A stretch of 11,821 bases of DNA from Stephanodiscus triporus (taxonomy: Eukaryota > Bacillariophyta > Thalassiosirophyceae > Thalassiosirales > Thalassiosiraceae). The stretch is from NCBI GenBank assembly GCA_036939755.1, contig JALLAZ010000823.1:1-11821 (forward strand). Reading direction: 5' to 3'. Positions 1 through 7,147 of the stretch are shown piece after piece. The position numbers and the translations under genes were made by a program. How positions within the stretch are numbered: the stretch's first letter is position 1; each line of letters starts with the position of its first letter. Under the pieces are notes generated by a model that had not been told where the DNA came from, searched no databases, and saw only the letters and a list, made by a program, of their open reading frames with translations.

Positions 1-1103
1 TTGAAATAAGTTAGTGAAAAATTGGAGTTATGAAAAATCTGAAATGGCAAAATTGATCAGTTGACTGCCATCTATCCGAAAAATGCAATAAAAACAACTA
101 TCTGACAAAAATAGTGCCATGTGGGAATTAATAAATGGGTGCTCCGCCCAACCAGTCAGGTGCCTTCTAGTTTTAGCTGGGCAAATAAAAAAAATCAGTA
201 GTAGTGTGGTGCATGATACCAACATGTTTCCGTGTTTTTTTTGAAAATGTCTTTGATGACTATTACTCAGCATGCACATATCTACAACTTCCATACTTCA
301 AATTTATTTTTTGAAGAAATAATATTTGTTCATAAATTTTTATTAGTGCAGCCCCTACTATAGGATATCATGTGGTTAGCGGTTGGAACACTCAGAATTG
401 GTATTGGGGCATTTGAAAATTTGAAAAATCTTGGGCTGGACCCCCTTGGCCATCATCATCATGGTCAGTCAGGGTAGTGTTTCTTTTGTTATCTAGCTTT
501 TACCTACTTTCACCTAGCTATTGTGCATCAGATGTCCATCAACAACAACAAAACAATGCCTCCTCTTGTATCCATCTCCATTAATAAAATATCTGACCTC
601 AGAGGTTAATATTGTGCAATTATTCTCATGTGTTGTCAAGACATCATGCCAGTAATGTCATGAGGTGGCCATTTGTGGCCATCATAATGATGATGTGATG
701 TGTCACCCACCATGATAAATATGGTGTCAATCGACAATGATGCCCCCTGTTTCTGTTACTGACCAGGAGGTGTATCATATATCAAACTGAGTAGAAGGGG
801 CTTCTCTAAACGACTCTGTGCACTCTGCTGCTGGGTTGGTCTAGTGTAGGTATAATGAGTTAGCAATTGGCAGTTGTCATTTATTTCTATATTATCATTA
901 TTTTGTGGCCATGCCAAAATACCTATTAAACGCAAACTCGAAGTGACTCGGGCACCAGACACCACACCTGAGTTCCAATGGGGAGACAACAGCAAAAAAA
1001 TAATGAGAACCCATGCACAACTGCCCCCTATAGCCATTCCCCAAGATGGCCAAGAAACTAATCAATCATTCTACCACTCTTAGCATCCAGTAGGGGTTGG
1101 CTT

Positions 1104-1413
1104 ATTATGTCGTTGACTATGGGTGGTACAAATATACGTGGGTCTACAAGCTCGAAATCAGGACCGCATGTGGATTTTGACTCGCAGAGTGTTGTATCTA
1201 ACGACAGGGTCTCATTGGATTTTGACTAGCAACTCAATATGAGGTAGAACAAGAGGTGCGATCACGAATGAGAAAGTACGGGTACCATGGCGGCAAAAAC
1301 CGGTATGGGGCTACAATTATGTGACCACATTATCTCAATTCCTCCTGCTGCCGAAGTGTTGATGCATGCAAAGAGTCGAGGGATATGTCGTTGAAGGGAA
1401 GATACGACATAAT
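1104..1413. repeat. 10-bp inverted repeat pair, possible decayed MITE ends
   Basis: ATTATGTCGT at 1104-1113 is matched by its exact reverse complement ACGACATAAT at 1404-1413, and a short GGTT lies just outside each arm with different spacing. A second direct copy of TATGTCGTTGA occurs at 1384-1394 (first copy 1106-1116), which makes an 8-bp-arm hairpin with 1404-1411. The pattern could be the ends of a short non-autonomous inverted-repeat element of about 310 bp. The arms are short and no target-site duplication was identified, so chance is a real alternative. Confidence 0.25.
1171..1231. repeat. Two direct copies of a 16-bp motif, 45 bp apart
   Basis: TGGATTTTGACTCGCA at 1171-1186 recurs as TGGATTTTGACTAGCA at 1216-1231, with 15 of 16 bases identical and a 45-bp period. 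It lies inside the region bounded by the 10-bp inverted repeats. It may be the remains of a local duplication or of a repeat element. No function is evident. Confidence 0.45.
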
Positions 1414-1455
1414 CGAACCGGAGCCTTTACACTTTTAATCCATATGATTAATAAA

Positions 1456-1467
1456 GGGGGGGGGGGG
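1456..1467. repeat. G12 homopolymer just past the menB stop
   Basis: Twelve consecutive G on the + strand start the GC-rich block. On the menB strand this is a C12 run beginning 5 bases after the TGA stop, in the 3' UTR. It is one of several mononucleotide G/C tracts here (C8 at 1933-1940, C13 at 2049-2061, G11 at 3219-3229). Such tracts are prone to length variation and to sequencing error. Confidence 0.9.
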
Positions 1468-1472
1468 CGTCG

Positions 1473-2432
1473 TCATAATTTGCTCTGGGGGATCTTGCGA
1501 AAGTCCGGACTCCTGCCTTCCAAATACGCGTCCCTGCCCTCCCTCGCCTCGTCGGTCATGTAAAACAGCCTCGTGATGTGCCCTCCCATCAGCGATATCC
1601 CCGCGCTCCCGTCCTGGTCCGCGTTGATCGCGGCCTTGGCCACGGCGAGCGCCGTCGGGCTCATCGACGCCATACGCCTCGCCCATCGTCCGACCTCGCC
1701 ATCGAGCTCGTCGACACCGAACACCGCGTTTATCAGGCCCATCCGTAGCGCCTCCTCGGCGGTGTAGTACCTGCACAGGAACCACAACTCTCGCGCCCTC
1801 TTCTGCCCGATCGTGCGAGCGAGGTGGACGCTACCGTACCCGGCGTCGACGCTGCCCATCCTCGGACCGACCTGGCCGAAGACCGCGTCGTCGGACGCGA
1901 GGGTGAGGTCGGCGCACAGGTGAAGTATGTGTCCCCCCCCGATCGCGTATCCCCGAACGACGGCGATTATGGGCTTCGGACAGCGCCTCATCTGCACCTG
2001 CAGGTCGAGGACGCGCAGCCTCGGGACCGATTCGGACCCGTCGTCGTACCCCCCCCCCCCCACGGACGTACGCGCGGACTGGTCGCCCCCCGCGGAGAAG
2101 GCCGGGGTGCGTTGACGATCGTCGACGTTCGACGTGAGCACGATCACGGAAACGCGTGTGTCGTCCTGGGCATATTCGAGCGCGCGTCGGACCTCGTTGA
2201 TGGTCGTCGGTCGGAAGGCGTGTAGGACGTGCGGCCGGTCGAAGGCTATCCGGGCGACGTGGTCGACGGTGGAGACGTGGTAGGTGATGTCGCGGAACGT
2301 CTTCGACTGGTCGAGGTCGTACGCGATCGGATGGGAGGGAACTAGGTGGAATCCGTCGCGGAGTGTGGTCGGGGGTGCCGTTTTGGACGAGGAGCGCGTC
2401 GCGCTCATGGAGGCGTGATCGGCAGCGGCCAT
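1473..2432 (-). CDS. menB: 1,4-dihydroxy-2-naphthoyl-CoA synthase (MenB), peroxisomal type
   Basis: This crotonase-fold enzyme closes the naphthoate ring, converting o-succinylbenzoyl-CoA to DHNA-CoA in phylloquinone synthesis. The 319-aa, intron-free frame follows the MenB pattern along its length: FRP at 73-75, AGGDQ at 114-118, the oxyanion-hole segment AIGGGH at 163-168, FGQ.GP at 185-190, catalytic-region Ser194 and Asp196, WFLCR at 217-221 and LFYMT at 289-293. Gly189 matches the bicarbonate-dependent (type I) group, from memory. Val188 sits where E. coli has Thr155. The protein has about 22 extra N-terminal residues and ends in SKL, a canonical PTS1, which points to the peroxisome as known for the plant enzyme. 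A G13 run encodes a Gly stretch (125-128) in the substrate-covering loop. The start ATG (2430-2432) has a CACC context. It is divergent from ALG1. The coding region is GC-rich (65% in a counted 60-base line). Confidence 0.95.
   Translation of the reverse strand: MAAADHASMSATRSSSKTAPPTTLRDGFHLVPSHPIAYDLDQSKTFRDITYHVSTVDHVARIAFDRPHVLHAFRPTTINEVRRALEYAQDDTRVSVIVLTSNVDDRQRTPAFSAGGDQSARTSVGGGGYDDGSESVPRLRVLDLQVQMRRCPKPIIAVVRGYAIGGGHILHLCADLTLASDDAVFGQVGPRMGSVDAGYGSVHLARTIGQKRARELWFLCRYYTAEEALRMGLINAVFGVDELDGEVGRWARRMASMSPTALAVAKAAINADQDGSAGISLMGGHITRLFYMTDEAREGRDAYLEGRSPDFRKIPQSKL
2049..2061. repeat. 13-bp mononucleotide run inside menB
   Basis: C13 on the + strand, read as G13 in the menB sense, encodes the Gly run at residues 125-128. 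The frame is open and MenB-like on both sides, so the length as given is in frame. The run falls in the loop that covers the acyl-CoA in bacterial MenB, a segment of variable length. Any gain or loss that is not a multiple of three would shift the frame. Confidence 0.9.
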
Positions 2433-2516
2433 GGTGTCGTGTGTGTGATTGCGTCGTGGAGCGCAGCTGTGATGTTGTGATAGTAATAATATGATATGGT
2501 GAGGCCGCTACTACTA

Positions 2517-2532
2517 CTAGGTAGATACCTAG
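2517..2532. promoter_or_regulatory. Palindrome CTAGGTA-GA-TACCTAG
   Basis: Seven-base arms with a 2-bp centre form a clean inverted repeat in the menB/ALG1 divergent promoter. It is flanked by an outer GGCCG (2503-2507) and CGGCC (2534-2538) pair. It is a candidate dimeric transcription-factor site or cruciform. No named factor is claimed. Confidence 0.35.
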
Positions 2533-2597
2533 CCGGCCGCCGTAAAGAAAGCGCGCCAAAGAGAGGGTTGGCGGGAACGTGCTCCCTTCCCCAGCAT

Positions 2598-2612
2598 AGC
2601 AAGCAGCTTGCT
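2598..2612. promoter_or_regulatory. Palindrome AGCAAGC-A-GCTTGCT
   Basis: Perfect 7-base arms around a single A lie 38 bp before the ALG1 start, probably in its 5' leader or core promoter. It could be a DNA-binding site or, if transcribed, contribute to a leader structure. The one-base loop argues for a DNA site rather than an RNA hairpin. Confidence 0.3.
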
Positions 2613-2650
2613 TGATTGCCTAAAAGAGGAGAGTCGGCCGCCAGCGGCGA

Positions 2651-4334
2651 ATGGATGAACTGCCCATGGTCCAAACCATAGAACCGATGAGTCAAGCTAA
2701 TCAAGATGCAGAGCATCCCATCGGGCGAGGTGCCAAGCATGTGGTCGTCATGGTCCTCGGCGACATCGGCCGATCTCCGAGGATGCAATACCACGCGCTC
2801 TCGCTGCTGGAGGACGGCCATTACGTCACGCTGATCGGGTACGCAGGCGAGGGCCTCGTGCCCCCGCTCGAGATGGCATCGTCGACCCGCCGCCCGACGG
2901 AGGACGACGACGACGACGGGGAATCATCATCATCATCATCGCGAGGGACGTCGTCGTCGAAGCCGCCTCCGTATCGCGGGCGTCTGCACGTGCTGCGGAT
3001 GGCCCCGTACCAGCTCCCGAGGACCGTCCCGCTCTATCGCCTCCTGTATTATCCGATTCGGCTGCTCTCCCTCTCGTGCTGCGTCATATGCGCGCTTTGG
3101 ATACGACTGGGTCGCGTCCCGCACACGAGGATGCCCGCGGACGTCATTCTGGTCCAAAATCCTCCGTCCGCGCCCACCCTGTTCCTCGCGTGCGCGTATC
3201 GCGCGTGGCGGGGCGCGTGGGGGGGGGGGAACAGGCCGAGGCTCGTGATCGACTGGCACAACCTCGGCTACACCATGTTCGATCGTCCCGATCCGACATC
3301 GGACGACGCTCGCGTGCGATCGCTCGCGAGGGCTGCGATTCGCAACCTCGCGGGATGGCACGAGAGGACGATGGCGACGCGCGCCGACGCCCACTTGACC
3401 GTCACTCGGGCGATGGAGACTTGGCTGGGGGAGAACTTCGACGTGCACGGGAGGCACGTCCGGGTATTGTACGACAGGCCGCCGTCGATGTTCCGGCCGA
3501 CCGGCGTCGAGGAGCAGCATGAGTTATTCGGTAGGTTGAAGTTGAAATGTGATCTACTCAAGGATACACCGGCGGATGACATGGAACGTGAACATATCAC
3601 AGGCGAAACAATGTTCACTCAATCCATACGTGAAGGTGGCGGAAATACTACCCATCGCTTGAGGAGGGATAGGCCCGCGTTACTCGTCAGCTCTACATCT
3701 TGGACTCCCGACGAAGACTTCTCGATATTACTCACCGCATTGAGGGAGCTTCACAAAAAGATCGAAACTATTGTCGAAGACGGCACCTTCCCGAAGGCTC
3801 TTGTGATCGTCACAGGAAAAGGGCCCCAGAAAGCGCACTACCTTCCACTCATTGAAGAGTTCAACGAAACGCATCTTTTCGTGAACATCCAGACCCTTTG
3901 GCTCGAAGCCGACGACTACCCGAAGTTAGTGGGATGTGCGACGTTGGGCATATCCCTCCACACATCCACGAGTGGGTTGGATTTGCCAATGAAGGTGAGT
4001 TCTTCGTACACCCAATCTTTCGTACATTGTTAACATTCATCATATAACCTCTTTTTAGGTGTTAGACTTCTTTGGCTGCGAAGTACCTGTCTGCGCCATT
4101 GGGTTTGATTGCCTGGGAGAGTTAGTCCAGGACGGCGTGAATGGAAACGTCTTCGCGAATGGAGAAGAATTAGCTACTCTTTTGCTTGACTTGTTAAGGT
4201 ACCACAATGACGGGAAGCTGCACAAACTGGAAACATATAGAAAAAATATCCGTGGTATGACGCGATGGAAAGAGAATTGGGAGGAGTGTGCACGAAATTT
4301 GATCGTTGGAGAGAGCTATGGCAATGTTCTATGA
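2651..4334 (+). CDS. ALG1: ALG1 chitobiosyldiphosphodolichol beta-1,4-mannosyltransferase
   Basis: ALG1 (family GT33) adds the first mannose from GDP-Man to GlcNAc2-PP-dolichol on the cytosolic face of the ER. Joining 2651-3994 and 4059-4334 gives 539 aa. Family signatures run in order: GDIGRSPRMQYHA (37-49), QNPPS (169-173), DWHNLGY (201-207), YDRP (274-277), SSTSWTPDEDFSILL (347-361), TGKGP (388-392), LEADDYP (418-424) and HTSTSGLDLPMK, which meets VLDFFGCEVPVCA across the intron. The N-terminal membrane anchor of animal ALG1 is absent; the only strong hydrophobic stretch is about 128-152. A low-complexity Asp5/Ser-rich insert lies at 85-103, made by GAC and TCA repeats. ATG 2651 is the first start after the in-frame TAA at 2621. 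GC content drops abruptly near 3530 (70% in the line at 3301, 45% in the line at 3541). It is convergent with the amidohydrolase, 77 bp apart. Confidence 0.96.
3995..4058 (+). other. ALG1 intron (64 bp, phase 0)
   Basis: The donor GTGAGT follows AAG (Lys448) and the acceptor CTTTTTAG precedes GTG (Val449). Splicing restores the invariant ALG1 run LPMKV-DFFGC. Reading through the intron meets a stop after 12 codons. A TTAAC branch-like sequence lies about 28 bp before the acceptor. Confidence 0.95.
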
Positions 4335-4411
4335 CTAAAACATTTTCTGCTACTATTGTTCAGGCTCCAAAATAATACTGTGTAGAGAGTAACAATTGCT
4401 GGTCATCTCAT

Positions 4412-5458
4412 CTACTTTAACTGATAGAACTTCTTTGCCGTACCAGCAAAGAGAAACTCCGTTTGCTCCTTACTATACCCCTCAAAGAACCAACCAAACA
4501 TCTTTAGCAATTCCACTGCATCTGGCCCCACCTTACTTGCGCCATCGCCGTCCGAAACTGCGGCGTTCACGTGCCAATTGAAAGCCACCATGCATCGATT
4601 GGCACCAAACATGTCAATGGTCTCGCGAACGAGAGATTTCAGCACGGCCTGTCTTTCCTTGGTGCGTATCCATCCAGGGATTGCGTATCCCATCATGGAT
4701 AGTTTGACGTAAACATTGGGTAGCGCTGCCATTGCTCTCATCCCTTCCCTCCACACTTGCAGCTCCTTTTCATCGGGAACAATGTTGGGATTGATAACTC
4801 CATCCTCCATCAAGTCGACGCCCAATAAACGCCTAGGCTTTCCCATATGATCAATGCACACTTTCAAACGGGGATACTTTGCAAACAACGATGCCGCCGA
4901 CTCTACCAACTGGATAGGAGCACACTGCAAGTCGAAGGAAAGATTGTGCGTCTCCAACAAGGCTAATCCACGTTCAAAGTTTGCAGACTTCAGATAATCG
5001 ATGCCATCATGCCTCGATGTTGCCACATGGGTTGCCGTCATGCCGCCCTGGAACTTGCCGACGCAATCCAGAATCCAACGAATTCCACTCAGCTTGGATC
5101 GAGACGCTTTGACTAATGTTTGCAGTTCCTCCTCGACGTTTTCTTGAGTCAAGTCACAAGATGCAACGTAGGCCTTAACAAATGTACACCGACCCACGGC
5201 TGACATTTCTTCCACCCATGCTACTTCCTCTGAACCGCTATCGGGCATCGCCTCGACGTGGACCGAGCCGAAAAACTGAACACCGAGTGCCGAGAGAGGC
5301 TCTATGACATCACGGATGTAATCTTCAGGCAAAGAGGAGATGTCGCCGCCAGCGGCCGATCGGAGGAAGGAATGAAAAGATTTGTAGGCCGTGTCAATGA
5401 AGTGATGGTGGGCATCAACTACTTCTGTGGGATACGTTGTTGAGCTGCTCATGTTCAT
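4412..5458 (-). CDS. COG3618-type amidohydrolase (predicted TIM-barrel metal-dependent hydrolase)
   Basis: This 348-aa, intron-free protein belongs to the amidohydrolase 2 superfamily, related to lactonases such as LigI and fuconolactonase. It shows DAHHHF (15-20) at strand 1, HVEA (67-70), GIRW (125-128), FDLQC (175-179), DHMGKP (203-208) and VKLS (251-254), and ends with the usual A.KFY.L tail. At strand 8 the family usually has SDWP with a catalytic Asp; here the segment reads AFNWHV with Asn294 in that place. Members with SNFP at this site exist, so it may mark a subfamily rather than a dead enzyme. No signal peptide or PTS1 is seen, so it is probably cytosolic. The substrate is unknown; a lactone or carboxylic ester is a family-based guess. 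Starts at Met1 and Met3 are both possible. It is divergent from the alpha/beta hydrolase. Confidence 0.88.
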   Translation of the reverse strand: MNMSSSTTYPTEVVDAHHHFIDTAYKSFHSFLRSAAGGDISSLPEDYIRDVIEPLSALGVQFFGSVHVEAMPDSGSEEVAWVEEMSAVGRCTFVKAYVASCDLTQENVEEELQTLVKASRSKLSGIRWILDCVGKFQGGMTATHVATSRHDGIDYLKSANFERGLALLETHNLSFDLQCAPIQLVESAASLFAKYPRLKVCIDHMGKPRRLLGVDLMEDGVINPNIVPDEKELQVWREGMRAMAALPNVYVKLSMMGYAIPGWIRTKERQAVLKSLVRETIDMFGANRCMVAFNWHVNAAVSDGDGASKVGPDAVELLKMFGWFFEGYSKEQTEFLFAGTAKKFYQLK

Positions 5459-5717
5459 GATTATTAGGTATTTTGCGTTCTGCCATTCAGCCCAATAAGG
5501 GGACGTTGACCAAATTTAGGTTATACTTAGGGATGAAAAAACTAAATTTATGTCAAATCGACACAAATATTTGTGTTCTTGGGACAAAATAGTCAAAACT
5601 CAAAACGGCTTTTGTCTGTCCATCACCGCAAAACATCCTGGCGGGGCACTTCCCGCCTTTCCATTGGCGATCCGAGAGAAAACAAGAGAAGGTCCCGGTC
5701 CCGACCACAGGGTCACG
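5459..5717. promoter_or_regulatory. Divergent promoter region, amidohydrolase / alpha/beta hydrolase
   Basis: These 259 bp lie between two outward-facing starts. They hold a perfect 16-bp palindrome (5561-5576), an AAATTTAG/CTAAATTT inverted repeat (5512-5519 and 5542-5549), a CCAAT at 5492-5496 and an inverted CCAAT (ATTGG) at 5663-5667. The half nearer the amidohydrolase is AT-rich and the half nearer the hydrolase is GC-richer. The region could alternatively begin with coding sequence from an upstream in-frame ATG at 5550, which I consider less likely. Confidence 0.6.
5561..5576. promoter_or_regulatory. Perfect 16-bp palindrome ACACAAATATTTGTGT
   Basis: The two 8-base arms are exact reverse complements with no spacer, about 103 bp from the amidohydrolase start and 142 bp from the hydrolase start. 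It is a strong candidate for a dimeric regulator site shared by both genes. No specific factor can be named from the sequence. Confidence 0.5.
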
Positions 5718-6989
5718 ATGACCGCAACTCTCATCTGTGGTGCACTGCCTGTCGCGATCCTATCGCTTTTGCCGCCCCGCTCCTCCTCTGGCTTCAACCT
5801 CCTACCCACAGTGGTGACCCCTAAGAAGCCGCAATCATCGGCTTTGACATCAACGGTCGCCGCGAATGCCGAAAGGATCACGTCATTCTGGGAATGGAGA
5901 GGGCACGACATCTTCACGGAAGTGCGAATCGCTCAGAAACCCGAGGGGGGTCGCAACACGAAGAAGCCCTCAATCATCCTACTTCATGGACTCGGTGCCT
6001 CCACCACATACTGGAGAGAGACCATGTCCGTACTGCAGAAGGAGGGGTACGACGTTCATGCGCTGGATCTCCTTGGCCAAGGTCGTTCTTCGAAGCCGGT
6101 CTATTTGGGAGAAAATTCATCATCAATGCCATTCGAATATGACGTTGATGAAACTCCTCCGGGCATGGTGATGGGAAATCACTCGAACACGAATGTGGAG
6201 TATTCAATCAACCTATGGGCAAACATAGTTGACGATTACGCCCGTCATCGTCAATTGGATGACGTCGTATTAATGGGAAATAGCTTGGGATCATTGGTGG
6301 CACTGTCCGCCGCGACTGGTGAATTCATTGATTCGACAACGGATGGAGAAGGAATATTCGCCTACCTAGCAGGGAACAATGCAGGCGAACGGTCAAGGGT
6401 GAAGGGACTTTGCCTCTTCAATTGCGCAGTGGGTTTGAATTCGCGCAATGTCATCAAGAATCCGAAATTCAATTCGCTTCAACGAGCTGTATTCAATCGA
6501 TTATTTGATGCAATCAATTGTCTGATTTTTGACAATAAAATCGTGGTACGGTTCATATTAAACACTATCGTGACGAAGGAGTGGGTGGAGGATGCATTGA
6601 AGAGACTATACACTTTTTCACCCGACAGAGTGGACAAGGAATTGGTGGATTCCTTCTACTACCCCGCCAAAATGGGCGGAGAAGGGGCAGTCGAGTCTAT
6701 ACGACAAATTCACACCAACGATGCAGGGCTCACGCCCATGGAGTATCATCAAAAGCATCCGGAGATACTCGACTCTTTGCCTCTGCATTTAATATGGGGA
6801 CAAGACGATGTAGTAACGCCCATCCACGGCCAAGTAGGCTTGTTTTACTGCGATCGTGTGGCTAATAACAGAGGCGGGAATGGTAGGACGACTATCGACG
6901 TGGTTAAGTCTGGCCATATGCCATTTGATGATAATCCGTTGGAGACTCACGATTCATTACTGAGGTGGCTGGAGAAAAAGGTTGTCTAG
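5718..6989 (+). CDS. Plastid-targeted alpha/beta hydrolase (pheophytinase/CLD1-like group)
   Basis: This 423-aa serine hydrolase has the oxyanion motif HGLGAS (90-95), nucleophile elbow GNSLGS with Ser189, acid WGQDD (Asp363 or Asp364) and His400 in SGHMPFDD. The FWEWRGHDI lead-in (58-65), DLLGQG and YSINLW segments resemble chloroplast alpha/beta hydrolases that include pheophytinase and chlorophyll dephytylase. That family suggests a phytol ester, pigment or lipid substrate, but the substrate is not proven. The N-terminus starting at 5718 reads as a signal peptide with predicted cleavage SSG|F at 25/26 and P at 30, matching the diatom plastid presequence rule. The frame is open back to an ATG at 5550, but that start would bury this signal 56 residues inside and place the 16-bp palindrome in coding sequence. 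A loop at about 190-225 is longer than usual. It is convergent with the FKBP gene. Confidence 0.88.
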   Translation: MTATLICGALPVAILSLLPPRSSSGFNLLPTVVTPKKPQSSALTSTVAANAERITSFWEWRGHDIFTEVRIAQKPEGGRNTKKPSIILLHGLGASTTYWRETMSVLQKEGYDVHALDLLGQGRSSKPVYLGENSSSMPFEYDVDETPPGMVMGNHSNTNVEYSINLWANIVDDYARHRQLDDVVLMGNSLGSLVALSAATGEFIDSTTDGEGIFAYLAGNNAGERSRVKGLCLFNCAVGLNSRNVIKNPKFNSLQRAVFNRLFDAINCLIFDNKIVVRFILNTIVTKEWVEDALKRLYTFSPDRVDKELVDSFYYPAKMGGEGAVESIRQIHTNDAGLTPMEYHQKHPEILDSLPLHLIWGQDDVVTPIHGQVGLFYCDRVANNRGGNGRTTIDVVKSGHMPFDDNPLETHDSLLRWLEKKVV

Positions 6990-7048
6990 ACTAGCGTGAT
7001 ACAAGACACGGGGGTGGTTTTGATTGATCTTTTATGATGATATTTGCT

Positions 7049-7081
7049 CTTCAAGGTATCAGCACACTGTACATCTTGAAG
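7049..7081. other. Inverted repeat in the convergent gap
   Basis: CTTCAAG at 7049-7055 pairs with CTTGAAG at 7075-7081 across a 19-base loop, in the 158-bp gap between the ends of the alpha/beta hydrolase and FKBP genes. It might influence 3' end formation on either strand. The arms are short and the loop is long, so this is weak. Confidence 0.25.
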
Positions 7082-7147
7082 TTCTTATTAGCTTATTCAG
7101 AGTAACTGATATATAATATGAATAACCTTTTAAAGTAGGAGGCTGAG

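Larger units (their letters stand above)
1..1472. other. AT-rich intergenic region, no supported gene
   Basis: This stretch of almost 1.5 kb is AT-rich and holds only short open frames (60-93 codons) that overlap on opposite strands, lack recognisable motifs and show no splice pattern joining them. It contains short simple-sequence patches (CATCAT runs near 450-460 and 680-700), a small palindrome CATCATAATGATG near 680, and the repeats listed separately at 1104-1413 and 1171-1231. The composition changes sharply to GC-rich at about 1470, where the menB gene ends. The last part is presumably the 3' flank of menB. A decayed transposon is possible, but no coding remnant is visible. Confidence 0.6.
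2433..2650. promoter_or_regulatory. Divergent promoter region between menB and ALG1
   Basis: These 218 bp separate two start codons pointing apart, so they should carry both core promoters and both 5' leaders. Visible structure includes two palindromes (2517-2532 and 2598-2612) and two direct copies of CGGCCGCC at 2534-2541 and 2635-2642. An in-frame TAA at 2621-2623 limits ALG1 upstream extension. No convincing TATA box is seen at a sensible distance from either start. The exact transcription starts cannot be placed. Confidence 0.6.

Noticed and set aside
28..294. Minus-strand 88-codon frame
   Set aside because: No recognisable domain, low-complexity residue content and no splice context; most likely a chance opening.
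756..1037. Minus-strand 93-codon frame with a hydrophobic N-terminus
   Set aside because: It sits in AT-rich non-coding sequence, overlaps an opposite-strand frame (874-1083), and shows no motif or exon partner beyond a generic hydrophobic start.
1390..1425. tRNA-like GGTTCGA on the minus strand
   Set aside because: The flanking bases cannot form a T-stem (the G53-C61 position fails) and no acceptor or D arm is present.
1473..2432. Recent bacterial transfer of menB because of its high GC
   Set aside because: The GC-rich block also covers the promoter and much of ALG1, a eukaryotic gene, and the protein has a eukaryotic PTS1.
1831..2559. 242-codon frame overlapping menB on the same strand
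   Set aside because: An Arg/Pro-rich shadow frame caused by high GC; the MenB frame has full homology.
2936..3520. 194-codon minus-strand frame antisense to ALG1
   Set aside because: Arg/Pro/Val-rich shadow of the GC-rich ALG1 exon with no motifs.
5550..5717. 56-codon upstream extension of the alpha/beta hydrolase
   Set aside because: It would place the signal-peptide/Phe motif internally and run through a perfect palindrome; the residues lack family similarity.
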